A stretch of 64,000 nucleotides of DNA from Lewinellaceae bacterium (GCA_020636045.1 JACJYP010000005.1:124001-188000), one strand, 5' to 3'; positions 53,413-63,014 are shown, counted from the stretch's first letter. The notes: generated by a model from the sequence alone, not told the origin. Numbers and translations: made by a program.

Positions 53413-54825
53413 TCACTGTTCCGGTTGCCGGGCACGCCAGTTCGACTGTTCCTCAAGGAAAAGATTGACGAACATGTGCCCGATCACCCGCCCGCCCTCG
53501 TGGGTCAGGTGGGTGTAATCTTTATTGGCAAGCATGGGTTTTTGGTTGGCCAGGCGGATCATGGCGCCGGGGCCGCCCATACCCCTGAACAGATCGTAGA
53601 ACAGGAACCCGTATTTGCGTGCCAGCGTTCGCTGCATATCCACGATAGCGGGTACGCCGCGCATGGTAGCCAGTTCGCTGCCCGATTTGCCGGCGCGGTC
53701 GCCGACACTGATCACCAGAATGGGCTTTTCCGGAAAACATTCACGCAAATGCCGGAACGTCCTGTCCAGTTCGGCTTCGTACCACTTGATGTTTTTCAGC
53801 GAGTTCGTAACGGCATTCAAACCCACCTGGATGATCACGAGGTCATATTGCTGCTGTTTGTCAAATTTTTTGATAAAAGCGGGTTGCAAAAGTTTGAGCG
53901 GTCCTCCGCTGTTGCCCCGCACCGAGAAATTATCGATGTAAAATCCGGAATTGTCTTCCAGCGTGGCGCCGTATACCGTCAGCCCTGATGTATCGGAAAA
54001 GCGGAATTCAACGGTATGCATTCCCGGTTGCGAAATCCTGAACACCTGTAACCCGCCGGCGTTGAGCGTACGGGTCTGCTCCGGGCCGCCATCGATGCGG
54101 AAAGAGATCAGGCTGTTGGCCGTGTCACTGTAAAACAACCGCAGTTGCGACCACTGGCGGGTATGGTGGAAATAATTCATGCCATCGTAGCGGACGCGGG
54201 CATCGTTACGGGGGCGATAGGCAAACCCGTTGATGCCGTACGGCGGGTGGGCGCCGTTCTTTTTGATGATGGAATAAGTGTTCCAGCCGCTGAAATTATG
54301 CGTGAGCGTGCGCTTGAAGCGCGCTACTTCCGAAGTGACGGGTACAAAGCCCACTCCGTTGCCGCCCCAGAGCGACTGAAGTGAATCGCGCAGGTCGCCG
54401 ATGAGGATGTCGCCTTCTACGAAAGAGTCGCCGTACCAGGCGATCCGGACCGTGCGGCCGTATTTGATGGAGTCGATGGCGCTGAAAAAACGTTCGAGGC
54501 CGCTCTGATCGAAGGTGTAGTCTTCAATAATGCGGCCGAAAAGCGCCGAATCTTTTGGCGGCCAGGGTCCCTGTTCCAAAGCCTGTGCGGTATCGGGAGA
54601 GAGCAGTGAAGGACTGTCGGATAAGGCGATATCGGTCGAGTCTGCCGGCGGCAGGGACTCTTTGGAGGCGTCGCCGGCATCATCGCCGCGGATATCGGCG
54701 AAAATGTCCATTTTTTTCAGGCGAAAATCGCCAATCGGGAAACCTTCCGGCACCAGGGAAATGCCGGTGAGGAACAACAGGATCAGCAGGGTGAGGCCTA
54801 AAACCTGGCCCAGGTAGTTTTTCAT
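53413..54825 (-). CDS. SGNH/GDSL hydrolase family protein, membrane-anchored
   Basis: A 470-residue protein with one N-terminal helix (GQVLGLTLLILLFLTGISLVP) acting as an anchor, a Ser/Asp-rich spacer, block I VRIAWYGDSFVEGD, a carbohydrate-binding-like beta insert (about 215-300), block III LVIIQVGLNAVTNS and block V DYTHLTHEGGRVIG. The Asn of block III is kept (LNAV). It is probably the upstream partner of the SGNH gene at 52068 in one operon. The ATG at 54825 lies 7 bases after a promoter element. Confidence 0.85.
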   Translation of the reverse strand: MKNYLGQVLGLTLLILLFLTGISLVPEGFPIGDFRLKKMDIFADIRGDDAGDASKESLPPADSTDIALSDSPSLLSPDTAQALEQGPWPPKDSALFGRIIEDYTFDQSGLERFFSAIDSIKYGRTVRIAWYGDSFVEGDILIGDLRDSLQSLWGGNGVGFVPVTSEVARFKRTLTHNFSGWNTYSIIKKNGAHPPYGINGFAYRPRNDARVRYDGMNYFHHTRQWSQLRLFYSDTANSLISFRIDGGPEQTRTLNAGGLQVFRISQPGMHTVEFRFSDTSGLTVYGATLEDNSGFYIDNFSVRGNSGGPLKLLQPAFIKKFDKQQQYDLVIIQVGLNAVTNSLKNIKWYEAELDRTFRHLRECFPEKPILVISVGDRAGKSGSELATMRGVPAIVDMQRTLARKYGFLFYDLFRGMGGPGAMIRLANQKPMLANKDYTHLTHEGGRVIGHMFVNLFLEEQSNWRARQPEQ

Positions 54826-54832
54826 GCGCCGG

Positions 54833-54840
54833 CAAAGGTA
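54833..54840 (-). promoter_or_regulatory. TAnnTTTG promoter element just before the SGNH gene
   Basis: TACCTTTG on the minus strand ends 7 bases before the ATG at 54825, predicting a leaderless or nearly leaderless message. Confidence 0.45.
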
Positions 54841-55111
54841 TACGGTCCTGCACAAAACCCTTGCGAAGCGGGAGGCGGAAATTTATCATCCCCGGAGCGG
54901 ACGCCCTTTATGTGCCGCCTTTATTTTGAAATTAAATGCGTTGGGGGGCGATTTCCCCGGCAACGCAGGTATTGGGCAAAGAAAATTTCATCCTCCTCAA
55001 AAAAATATAGGCCAAAATGACCAATACTAATGGATGTGTATATACACTTGCCCGTCCTTCAGGATCAGGGATGTTTCTCTGAAAGGCTTTCATCCATATT
55101 TCACTGACCTT

Positions 55112-56668
55112 ATGGCACGTTCTTCCGATATAAATCCAGATGCCAGATCCGGCTGGGGGCTTATGTCCGTTATTCTGGCTTCGTCGGTCGGTACGCTCAT
55201 CGAGTGGTACGACTTTTACATCTACGGTACACTGGCGCCCTACATTGCCAGTCAGTTTTTCCCTGCTGAAAACATTACTGCTTCTTACCTGGCTGCGCTG
55301 GGCTCTTTTGCGGCCGGGTTCATCGTGCGCCCTTTCGGCGCCTTGTTTTTCGGCAGGCTGGGCGACCTGATCGGGAGAAAATATACCTTCCTGATCACTT
55401 TGCTGCTCATGGGCCTGTCCACGTTTTCGATCGGCCTGATCCCGGGTTATGATACCATCGGCATGGCGGCGCCCATACTGATCCTGCTGCTGCGGCTGTT
55501 GCAGGGTCTTGCCCTGGGCGGTGAATACGGCGGCGCGGCCACTTATGTGGCGGAACATGCCCCGCCGCACCGGCGCGGCTACTACACCGGTTTTATTCAA
55601 ACGACGGCAACCGTCGGTTTGCTTTTATCGATCGCAGTCATCCTCGGCACCAAAAGTTTCCTCGGCGACGAAACCTTTGGCCGGTGGGGCTGGCGCGTTC
55701 CTTTTATTGCCTCTGCGATCATGATCGCCATTTCGGTGTACATACGCCTGAAAATGCAGGAATCGCCGCTGTTTACGAAGATCAAACACTCAGGCAAACT
55801 CTCTTCAAATCCGCTGAAAGAGTCCTTTGCCAACAAAGCCAACCTCAAAATGGTGTTGCTGGCCCTGTTCGGCGCAGTAGCGGGTCAGGGCGTGATCTGG
55901 TATACCGGTCAGTTCTATGCCATGTCGTTCATGGATACGGTCTGTAAGATAGAATTCAACACGGTGCGTTATATCCTCGCCGTGGCGATCGTGATCGGAA
56001 CGCCCTTTTTCCTGGTCTTTGGCGGTTTGTCCGACCGGGTCGGTCGCAAGTGGATCATGATGGGCGGTATGCTGCTGGGAATTCTGACTTACCGGCCGAT
56101 TTACCAGAAAATGCTCGATATTTCGAGTACCGGCAAGACAGAACTGACGGAAAAACGCAGGAGCGGGACCTCAGTGGCCGTTTCGGCGACGGGCGACTCG
56201 ACTGTTACTGCCACAACCGTACGGGTTTTTGCCGATGGGAATGTCTTCAGGGAAGTCCGCACGACGGTGATCCCTGCCGGACATGCCGGTGCGGCGCCAA
56301 AGCCCGAGATAAAAAGCACCCTTTGGCTTTCATCGTCCAACTGGTGGGCCATGATGTTCCTCGTGCTGATCCAGATCATATATGTGACCATGGTGTACGG
56401 TCCGATCGCCGCCTTTCTGGTGGAATTGTTTCCCACACGCATACGCTACACGTCCATGTCGCTTCCGTACCACATCGGCAATGGCATTTTTGGCGGCCTG
56501 GTGCCTTATATCGCGACCTTCCTTGTGGAAAGCACCAAAACGGCGGAAAACCCGACCGGCGACCGGCTCGCCGGCCTGTTTTATCCGATGGTCATTGCAG
56601 GCGTTTGCCTGCTGATCGGATCGGTATACATGCCTTCCCGGACAGACAAAAACGAACACCGGGAATGA
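55112..56668 (+). CDS. MHS-family major facilitator transporter
   Basis: A 518-residue transporter with twelve helices. The N-terminal SSVGTLIEWYDFYIYGTLA and RPFGALFFGRLGDLIGRKY are signatures of the metabolite:H+ symporter group (ProP, ShiA, KgtP). GGLSDRVGRKWIMMGG is the repeat in the second half. A loop of about 80 residues (350-430, including VSATGDSTVTATTVRVFADG) splits helices 9 and 10 and is unusual. It is followed by DUF6814 and acs genes, so acetate or another short acid is a likely substrate. Confidence 0.9.
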   Translation: MARSSDINPDARSGWGLMSVILASSVGTLIEWYDFYIYGTLAPYIASQFFPAENITASYLAALGSFAAGFIVRPFGALFFGRLGDLIGRKYTFLITLLLMGLSTFSIGLIPGYDTIGMAAPILILLLRLLQGLALGGEYGGAATYVAEHAPPHRRGYYTGFIQTTATVGLLLSIAVILGTKSFLGDETFGRWGWRVPFIASAIMIAISVYIRLKMQESPLFTKIKHSGKLSSNPLKESFANKANLKMVLLALFGAVAGQGVIWYTGQFYAMSFMDTVCKIEFNTVRYILAVAIVIGTPFFLVFGGLSDRVGRKWIMMGGMLLGILTYRPIYQKMLDISSTGKTELTEKRRSGTSVAVSATGDSTVTATTVRVFADGNVFREVRTTVIPAGHAGAAPKPEIKSTLWLSSSNWWAMMFLVLIQIIYVTMVYGPIAAFLVELFPTRIRYTSMSLPYHIGNGIFGGLVPYIATFLVESTKTAENPTGDRLAGLFYPMVIAGVCLLIGSVYMPSRTDKNEHRE

Positions 56669-56713
56669 TCCCGGAAATTGACGATCACATTGATTTATTC
56701 AACATCCTGATAT

Positions 56714-56941
56714 ATGAATTCCATCAAAAGAATCGCAGGAGTTTTGTGGATGGCGCTTGCGCTCGGGGCGATCTGGTTCCTTTTTACGCGCGCTTCCGCT
56801 GAGTTGTCTGCCGAAACGGTCAGGCCTGATAAAAAGATATTCTGGTACAGCATCCTGCCGGTATACGTACCATTGATGATGGGGCTTTTTCTTTTTGGTT
56901 ATTACGCCCTGAAAGGGGAGTACGACAAAGTGGATTCGTAG
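56714..56941 (+). CDS. DUF6814 small membrane protein
   Basis: A 75-residue protein with two helices (IAGVLWMALALGAIWFLF and SILPVYVPLMMGLFLFGYYAL) and the tail KGEYDKVDS. The pattern matches DUF6814, a small family I associate with MFS transporter and acyl-CoA synthetase genes in Bacteroidota. It starts 45 bases after the MHS gene and probably belongs to the same message; it may help the transporter fold or work. Confidence 0.75.
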   Translation: MNSIKRIAGVLWMALALGAIWFLFTRASAELSAETVRPDKKIFWYSILPVYVPLMMGLFLFGYYALKGEYDKVDS

Positions 56942-57216
56942 CCGGATCGTGTAAAGCCCAGTCCGGCCGGTACCGGGTTTCGGATCGACTGTTATGAAAA
57001 TTGGAGCGGCATTTGCCGCTGTTTGGCAACAAGTAATAGATAAAACGGATGCTTTTGGTTCAGGATTTGACCTTTTCAAAGGTTTTTCCATTTAAAAGGC
57101 ATCATCTGACCGCGGCGCTCTATGTCCGCTCCCGCGAAAAACCGGAAAACTTTTACTTTTAACTTCAGGCGTTTGCTTTTGCAAAACATACCTTTTGAAA
57201 GAAAACAGCGCGACGT

Positions 57217-59121
57217 ATGACACATCAGATCAAATCCATTGAAGAATATCGCGAAGTCTACCAACGTTCGGTCGCCGACCCGGAGGGATTCTGGGCAGAA
57301 CAGGCGGCTACTTTTCAGTGGAGGAAAACCTGGCGACAAGTATTAAAATGGAATTTCCGGGAGCCGAAGGTGAAGTGGTTTCTGGGTGGCAAACTCAACA
57401 TTACGGAGAACTGCCTTGACCGGCATCTCACCGCCCGCGGAAAACAAACGGCGATCCTTTGGGAACCCAACGATCCGAATGCGAGGCCGCGCAAGATCAC
57501 ATACAAACAACTCTATCAGCAGGTTTGCCAACTGGCGAATGCGCTCAAGGCACAAGGGGTGCGCAAAGGCGACCGGGTGTGTATCTACATGCCGATGACC
57601 CCGGAACTGGCCATTGCCGTGCTTGCCTGCGCGCGCATCGGCGCTATTCATTCAGTCGTTTTTGCCGGGTTCAGCGCCGTGTCGCTGGCAGATCGCATCA
57701 AAGATGCCCAATGCTCCGTAGTGCTCACTTCGGATTACAATGCACGCGGCGCCAAGAATATACCCGTCAAGGCCATCGTCGATGAGGCGCTGGAACTGGA
57801 TTGTGATTCCGTGCGCACGGTGATCGTGCATAAAAACACCGGTGGCGAGGTCGCCTGGAAAGCGGGGCGCGACCAGTGGTGGCATGAAGTGATCGCCGGT
57901 CGCCGCAAGAGTTGCAAAGCGCAGACAATGGACTCCGAAGACCCGCTGTTCATCCTTTACACGTCCGGTTCGACGGGAAAACCAAAGGGGGTGGTGCATA
58001 CGCAAGGCGGCTATATGGTGTATACCGAATACACCTTCCGAAACGTATTTCAATATCAGGATGGCGATGTGTACTGGTGTACCGCCGATATCGGCTGGAT
58101 TACCGGACATTCCTATATTATATACGGACCGCTGCTCGCCGGAGCCACATCCGTTATGTTTGAAGGCGTGCCTACATTCCCCGATGCCGGACGCTTCTGG
58201 GACGTGGTCAAACGACACAAAGTGAATATTTTCTACACGGCGCCGACGGCTATCCGTGCCCTTATGGCCGCCGGCGACGAATGGGTGAAAAACCGGCGTA
58301 TGCCTTCCCTGCGCGTGTTGGGCACGGTGGGTGAACCCATCAACGAAGAAGCCTGGACCTGGTATCATGAAAAGGTCGGGAAAAAGCGCTGTCCTATTGT
58401 AGATACGTGGTGGCAGACAGAAACCGGCGGTATCATGATCACGCCGCTGGCAGGTATTACCAAAACGAAGCCCTGTTACGCCACGCTACCGATGCCAGGC
58501 ATACAACCCTGCCTCGTGGATGCCAACGGCAAGGAAATAGAAGGAACCGACGTGGAAGGCATGTTGTGCATCAAATTTCCGTGGCCGAGCATCGTTCGCA
58601 CGACCTACGGCGACCACGAACGGTGCCGGCAGGCGTACTTCGCCACGTTCAAAAACAAATACTTTACGGGCGATGGCGCCAGACGCGATCATGACGGGTA
58701 TTATCGCATTATCGGCAGGGTAGACGACGTGATCAACGTGAGCGGGCACCGGATCGGTACCGCCGAAGTGGAAGATGCGATCAACAACCACGACAATATC
58801 GTTGAGTCGGCAGTCGTAGGCTATCCGCACGACATCAAGGGGCAGGGCATATACGCCTATGTGATCACCAACCACCCCGTCGCCAGTGAAGATATCGGAG
58901 ATTTCAGGAAGGAAGTGCTTGCTGTTGTGACGAAAGAGATCGGCCCTATTGCCAAACCCGATAAAATACAGATCGTACCCGGGCTTCCCAAAACGCGCTC
59001 CGGCAAGATCATGCGCCGCATCCTGCGGAAAATTGCCGAAGGCGATACCTCGAATCTGGGCGATATTTCCACGCTGCTAAACCCCGAAGTGGTAGAGGAG
59101 ATCAAAAAAGGCGCCCATTAG
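57217..59121 (+). CDS. acs: acetyl-CoA synthetase
   Basis: A 634-residue AMP-forming acetate-CoA ligase. Motifs: FILYTSGSTGKPKGVVHTQG (P-loop), WWQTETGG, DGYYRIIGRVDDVINVSGHR and the C-terminal catalytic Lys in TRSGKIMRRILRKIA, the acetylation-regulated lysine. It opens IKSIEEYREVYQRSVADPEGFW, normal for Acs. It activates acetate for the TCA and glyoxylate routes or lipid synthesis. It is preceded by the MHS and DUF6814 genes; a 275-base gap means it may have its own promoter. Confidence 0.97.
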   Translation: MTHQIKSIEEYREVYQRSVADPEGFWAEQAATFQWRKTWRQVLKWNFREPKVKWFLGGKLNITENCLDRHLTARGKQTAILWEPNDPNARPRKITYKQLYQQVCQLANALKAQGVRKGDRVCIYMPMTPELAIAVLACARIGAIHSVVFAGFSAVSLADRIKDAQCSVVLTSDYNARGAKNIPVKAIVDEALELDCDSVRTVIVHKNTGGEVAWKAGRDQWWHEVIAGRRKSCKAQTMDSEDPLFILYTSGSTGKPKGVVHTQGGYMVYTEYTFRNVFQYQDGDVYWCTADIGWITGHSYIIYGPLLAGATSVMFEGVPTFPDAGRFWDVVKRHKVNIFYTAPTAIRALMAAGDEWVKNRRMPSLRVLGTVGEPINEEAWTWYHEKVGKKRCPIVDTWWQTETGGIMITPLAGITKTKPCYATLPMPGIQPCLVDANGKEIEGTDVEGMLCIKFPWPSIVRTTYGDHERCRQAYFATFKNKYFTGDGARRDHDGYYRIIGRVDDVINVSGHRIGTAEVEDAINNHDNIVESAVVGYPHDIKGQGIYAYVITNHPVASEDIGDFRKEVLAVVTKEIGPIAKPDKIQIVPGLPKTRSGKIMRRILRKIAEGDTSNLGDISTLLNPEVVEEIKKGAH

Positions 59122-59336
59122 GAATACATCAAATGAGTGCTTTTGTGGTGCAGATGTGGCCTGTTAAAAGGCGTCGTCTCCTGTGTTTTTCGAAAAATAC
59201 CACGGAAGCGGTATGCAAAATGAGCGCCGGTGAAAAAAAGATTTCGTTTTAACTAAACATGGCATGATTGTGGCGCGAATTATGACATCCTTTATAATCT
59301 CATGGAGTTATTCAGTTAATCATTCATAAGCTGCAT
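59122..59336. other. acs downstream region
   Basis: No open frame or repeat seen. It may be the 3' untranslated part of the acs message, ended by the hairpin at 59337. Confidence 0.35.
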
Positions 59337-59373
59337 AAAAAGGCTCTCGGCACTATGGCGGGGGGCCTTTTTT
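59337..59373 (+). terminator. terminator downstream of acs
   Basis: AAAAAGGC (59337-59344) pairs with GCCTTTTTT (59365-59373), with CTC/GGG extension; T run follows. It is 215 bases after the acs stop, so a small RNA ending here is possible. Confidence 0.65.
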
Positions 59374-59577
59374 CTTTATACCTTGGTCCTGCGGGCCATC
59401 TGCATGACCTGCTACATTTAACGTGAGTTCCTCGTAAATCTAATGGGGGGTGCATTACCGCTTTCGGGGTTGAACCTGAACGATAAAGTCTGATGATCCG
59501 GGCATCTTGCGAAACGGCACTTTTTAAGTCTTAACAGGGCTCTGTCCCGTCGCTAAGCATCAAACGGAACGCGTTAC

Positions 59578-59846
59578 ACAAAGGGCGTTTGTCTTGACAC
59601 TGAACCTTGTTGTAACAACACAAAGGACGTTTGTCTTGACACTGAACCTTGTCGTAACAACACAAAGGGCGTTTGTCTTGACACTGAACCTTGTCGTAAC
59701 AACACAAAGGACGTTTGTTTTGACAACGAACCTTGTTGCAACAACATAAAGGACGTTTGTCTTGACAACAAACCTTGTTGCAACAACACAAAGGATGTTT
59801 GTCTTGACAAGGAACCTTGCGGTGACAACACAAAGGGCGTTTGTCG
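59578..59846. repeat. tandem array of 42-bp units with two palindromes each
   Basis: AAAGG(A/G)(C/T)GTTTGT recurs at 59580, 59622, 59664, 59706, 59748, 59790 and 59832, exactly 42 bases apart. Each unit holds TTGTCTTGACA(A/C) and TTGT(T/C)G(T/C)AACAA, both palindromes; their starts alternate at 18 and 24 bases. Both 12-mers are perfect dyads in some units. The minus strand stays open as Cys-rich 14-residue repeats (KRPLCCYDKVQCQD), but no start signal or family supports a gene. It lies between two plus-strand genes. Confidence 0.8.
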
Positions 59847-59994
59847 CTACACATTACGCCTTCGCGCCTGTGTCTTGTGGTCAGGTATAAACACTGCAGT
59901 GTTTTCCTCGTATGTAAAGGTTTGATTTGCAATACATGTATCCCAAAACCTGTCCAACATTCATGTTACACTTCATGATTCACAACCTCCCGTT

Positions 59995-60960
59995 TTGAAA
60001 GCGCTTGTTTTACGATCCCCGAATCAACTTCCCGAATACACGGACACAGATACCCCCATCCCCCTTCCCGGCCAGAAACTGGTGCAGCTGCACGCCGCCG
60101 CGCTCAACCACCGCGATGTTTACATGACGCAGGGTCTTTATTCCCGCATCCGCGTGCCCTGTATTTTGGGCAGCGACGGGGCAGGCATGTGCGACGAGCG
60201 GCGCGTGCTGCTCTACCCGGCGCTTGAATGGGGCGAGCAGACAGCAGCGCAGGGCAAAGATTTTCGCGTGCTGGGCATGCCGGACGACGGCACCTTCGCG
60301 GAGCATATTTGTATGCCTTCATCATACGTGTTTCCCATGCCCGATCATCTCAACTGGGAGCAGGCTGCCGCGCTGCCATTGGCGGGGCTTACGGCCTGGC
60401 GTGTACTTTTCAGCCGGTGTCGACTTAAAAGCGGAGAGAAAGTCCTGATTTCCGGTATCGGCGGCGGGGTGGCCTTGACCGCCATGCAACTGGCCATTGC
60501 GGCCGGAGCGGAGGTATTCGTCACTTCCGGCAGCGAAGAGAAGATCGAAAAAGCGATTGCTCTGGGCGCCGGCGCCGGCGCCAATTACCGCAATGAAGGT
60601 TGGGACAAGCAACTGAAACAGGATGCCGGTGGATTCGATGTGATCGTCGACTCTGCGGCGGGCGACGGATTTTCCCTGTTCCCGGCACTTTGCAACCCGG
60701 GCGCCCGCATCGGCGTGTATGGAGGCTCGTTGGGTAAGGTAAACGGCCTGAGCATGCAGCCGGTCTTCTGGAAACAGATCAGCATACTGGGCTCTACGAT
60801 GGGCAGTCCCGAAGAGTTCGATGCCATGCTCCGGTTTGTCGGCGCACATCGCATCGTACCCGTCGTAGATACCGTTTTTCCGCTGGAAGAAGGAGCGGCC
60901 GCGTTTGAGCGGATGGATCGCGGAGATCAATTCGGCAAGATCGTGCTGAAGATCGCCTGA
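59995..60960 (+). CDS. zinc-independent MDR-type oxidoreductase (quinone oxidoreductase-like)
   Basis: A 321-residue medium-chain dehydrogenase/reductase. The GroES-like N-terminus has LHAAALNHRDVYMTQGLY and PCILGSDGAGMCDE; the NAD(P) site is VLISGIGGGVALTAMQLAIAAGAEVFVTSG; C-terminal GAAAFERMDRGDQFGKIVLKI closes the family pattern. Zinc ligands of alcohol dehydrogenases are missing, so it is more like a quinone or enoyl reductase. The start is TTG at 59995; no ATG lies nearby in frame. Confidence 0.85.
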   Translation: MKALVLRSPNQLPEYTDTDTPIPLPGQKLVQLHAAALNHRDVYMTQGLYSRIRVPCILGSDGAGMCDERRVLLYPALEWGEQTAAQGKDFRVLGMPDDGTFAEHICMPSSYVFPMPDHLNWEQAAALPLAGLTAWRVLFSRCRLKSGEKVLISGIGGGVALTAMQLAIAAGAEVFVTSGSEEKIEKAIALGAGAGANYRNEGWDKQLKQDAGGFDVIVDSAAGDGFSLFPALCNPGARIGVYGGSLGKVNGLSMQPVFWKQISILGSTMGSPEEFDAMLRFVGAHRIVPVVDTVFPLEEGAAAFERMDRGDQFGKIVLKIA

Positions 60961-60961
60961 A

Positions 60962-61489
60962 CTACGGCCGGATCGCGCGCAACGACTTCGCAAATACGAC
61001 CAAAATCAAGGCCGGAACGCCAATCCAGAAAAATTCACTGGCCAGCACCGTGAGCCCCCAGTCGCTGATGAAAGCGCCGACGCTCATGGGCGACACCTGT
61101 ATCGGCCGGAACGGAAAGAAGATGCGTTCCGTGCTGAAAGGCCACCACAAAGCGCAGCCGCGTCCGCCGTTGGTCATCATGTCCAGCAGTGGATGTGACA
61201 TCGTAGACAGGATGAAAAAGAACGCTATTTTTAAAAAATCCTGCTGCTTTCGATAAAACAGCCATGCGGTGAGCAGTCCAAATACAAAAGCAAAGACCAG
61301 CGAGTGCGTCCAGCCCCGGTGCCCCCATTCGCTGCCGTACGGTACGCCGAAGCGAAAAGCCAGCACGTCAAGATCGGGCGAAAATGCCAGAAAACCGGCC
61401 GTAAGCAGTGTTGCCGAACGTACCTGCCTGGGGAAAAAGGCATATCCGATGGCAGTGGAGGCGGCCACGTGGCCGAAAATTGATGCCAT
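60962..61489 (-). CDS. DUF457-type membrane-bound metal-dependent hydrolase
   Basis: A 175-residue membrane protein of the YdjM/DUF457 family with about five helices. The His/Asp motifs expected for metal binding are FGHVAASTAIGY, FSPDLDVLAF, HRGWTHSLVFAFVFG and STMSHPLLDMMTNGGRG. The fold and activity are inferred from the family. It starts directly at the stop of the clc gene, so it is the second gene of that operon. Convergent with the oxidoreductase gene, one base away. Confidence 0.87.
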   Translation of the reverse strand: MASIFGHVAASTAIGYAFFPRQVRSATLLTAGFLAFSPDLDVLAFRFGVPYGSEWGHRGWTHSLVFAFVFGLLTAWLFYRKQQDFLKIAFFFILSTMSHPLLDMMTNGGRGCALWWPFSTERIFFPFRPIQVSPMSVGAFISDWGLTVLASEFFWIGVPALILVVFAKSLRAIRP

Positions 61490-62908
61490 TTACTTCTGTT
61501 TTGCCTGGTTTGATGGCTTGCTGCGCGCCAGCGTTTCAAGATAGGAGTCTTTCTGTATCTCGTAAAAAGAACGGCTCATTACCTGTCCTGCGCCGAGGTT
61601 CGAGATCAACCCGGCAAGCAGAAAATAAAAGATGGCGGAATGCCGGTCGGTCATTTCCAGAACCAGGATCGCTGCTGTGAAGGGCGTTCTCGTAACGCCG
61701 GTCAGAAAACCGATCATACACACCAGGATCAGCAAATTGTGGTGTTCTACAGGCAAGCCGCCCCAGTGCACCATCAACGCGCCGAGCGATGCGCCGGAGG
61801 AGAGAGAGGTAGCAAAAATTCCCCCCGCCGATCCGACGCTGAAGGAAAGGGCGCTGCCCAAAAACCGCACGGGCAACGCATACCAGGGCACCGATGCCGC
61901 ACCGTTGAACAGGATTTGGTTGATCAGCGGCTTTCCTGTTCCCATACACGTATCGCCTGCGAAAAAAATAAACAGGGCAAACAGCAGTCCCAGTACGATC
62001 ACAAAGGCGAGTTGCTCTTTGCGCCGCAGGTATTTGCTTCGCAAGTTGCCGATCCACAGGAGCAACTGTGTGAACAGGGCGCCCAGGTAACCCGACAAAA
62101 ATGCGAGCACCAACACCGCCCAGATCAAACTGAACGGAAAAACGGACAGACGGGGATACCCCAGGTACAGATAGGAGCCCAGAAATAATTGGGCCGTGAT
62201 ACCTGCAATGATCACGGCACTGAAAACTGCCGTTCTGAATCTGGCAATATGACTCTTGGTCAGTTCTTCTATGGCATAAACGATCCCTCCCAGGGGCGTG
62301 TTGAATGCAGCGGCAAGCCCGGATGCGCCGCCGGTAATGATCATGATCCGGTGCGATACGCGGGCCCAGCCTTCGGGAATCAATCGGTAGACGGTTTCGA
62401 AAACAGAGCCCGCTACCTGCAGCGTGGGGCCTTCCCGGCCGATGGCGCCGCCGCCCAGCAGCAGGATGAGGCTGCTACCGATCTTTACCAGGGCGATCCG
62501 TACGTTCAGCAACTTACTAACCCATGCCTGCTTGGGTGTGCCCGCCACGTCGACTGCCGCCATCAGTTGCGGAATGCCGCTGCCTTTTGCATTCGGGGCA
62601 AAACGGGCAGTGACATACCAGGCCAGCGAAAAAAACAACGGAGTGGTGATAAAAACCAGCCAGGGACTCAAGTGTGAAATGCCTTTTCCGGCATGTTCAA
62701 ACAACACGAACAGGTTTTCATAGGCGACTGCTACCAGGCCGGTCAGAATAGAAGCGACCCAGAGCGGAATGGCCTGAAATGGAATCCGGAGATTTGGGTT
62801 GTTTACAATTTTCCGCTGGATAAACTTCCCGAGTACCGTCTTCTTTAGTGCGCGCAGCTGCCGGTATACCCAAAGCTCCCAGGGATATAAATGGAATCTT
62901 TTTTTCAT
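61490..62908 (-). CDS. ClC-family chloride channel/transporter
   Basis: A 472-residue ClC protein. Anion-site motifs: GSGIPQ (Ser of the filter), GREGPTLQVAGSVF (gating Glu) and GSAGGIFATSLSSGASLG. A Glu-Glu pair in YAIEELTKSH sits where the proton-path Glu of CLC-ec1 lies, which favours a Cl-/H+ antiporter. The usual GxFxP motif reads GGIFAT, Thr for Pro. No CBS domains. The ATG at 62908 is chosen; the longer frame lacks conserved sequence. It moves chloride or another anion across the inner membrane. Confidence 0.93.
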   Translation of the reverse strand: MKKRFHLYPWELWVYRQLRALKKTVLGKFIQRKIVNNPNLRIPFQAIPLWVASILTGLVAVAYENLFVLFEHAGKGISHLSPWLVFITTPLFFSLAWYVTARFAPNAKGSGIPQLMAAVDVAGTPKQAWVSKLLNVRIALVKIGSSLILLLGGGAIGREGPTLQVAGSVFETVYRLIPEGWARVSHRIMIITGGASGLAAAFNTPLGGIVYAIEELTKSHIARFRTAVFSAVIIAGITAQLFLGSYLYLGYPRLSVFPFSLIWAVLVLAFLSGYLGALFTQLLLWIGNLRSKYLRRKEQLAFVIVLGLLFALFIFFAGDTCMGTGKPLINQILFNGAASVPWYALPVRFLGSALSFSVGSAGGIFATSLSSGASLGALMVHWGGLPVEHHNLLILVCMIGFLTGVTRTPFTAAILVLEMTDRHSAIFYFLLAGLISNLGAGQVMSRSFYEIQKDSYLETLARSKPSNQAKQK

Positions 62909-63014
62909 CACTGTTTGGAGCCGTGCGGAAAATGCATGCCGTGCAGGCCGCTGCGGGCTCATTCAAAAGTTTCGAATGGCGCCAAAGGTAGGGACTCTGG
63001 AAGAGAACGCCGGC

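Noticed and set aside
55034..55111. N-terminal extension of the MHS transporter
   Set aside because: The extra 26 residues are not membrane-like and lack conservation; the ATG at 55112 gives the normal start before helix 1.
59531..59932. Minus-strand Cys-rich reading frame over the 42-bp array
   Set aside because: Same argument: the period is a multiple of 3, the opening and closing parts of the frame outside the array do not look like protein, and no family matches.
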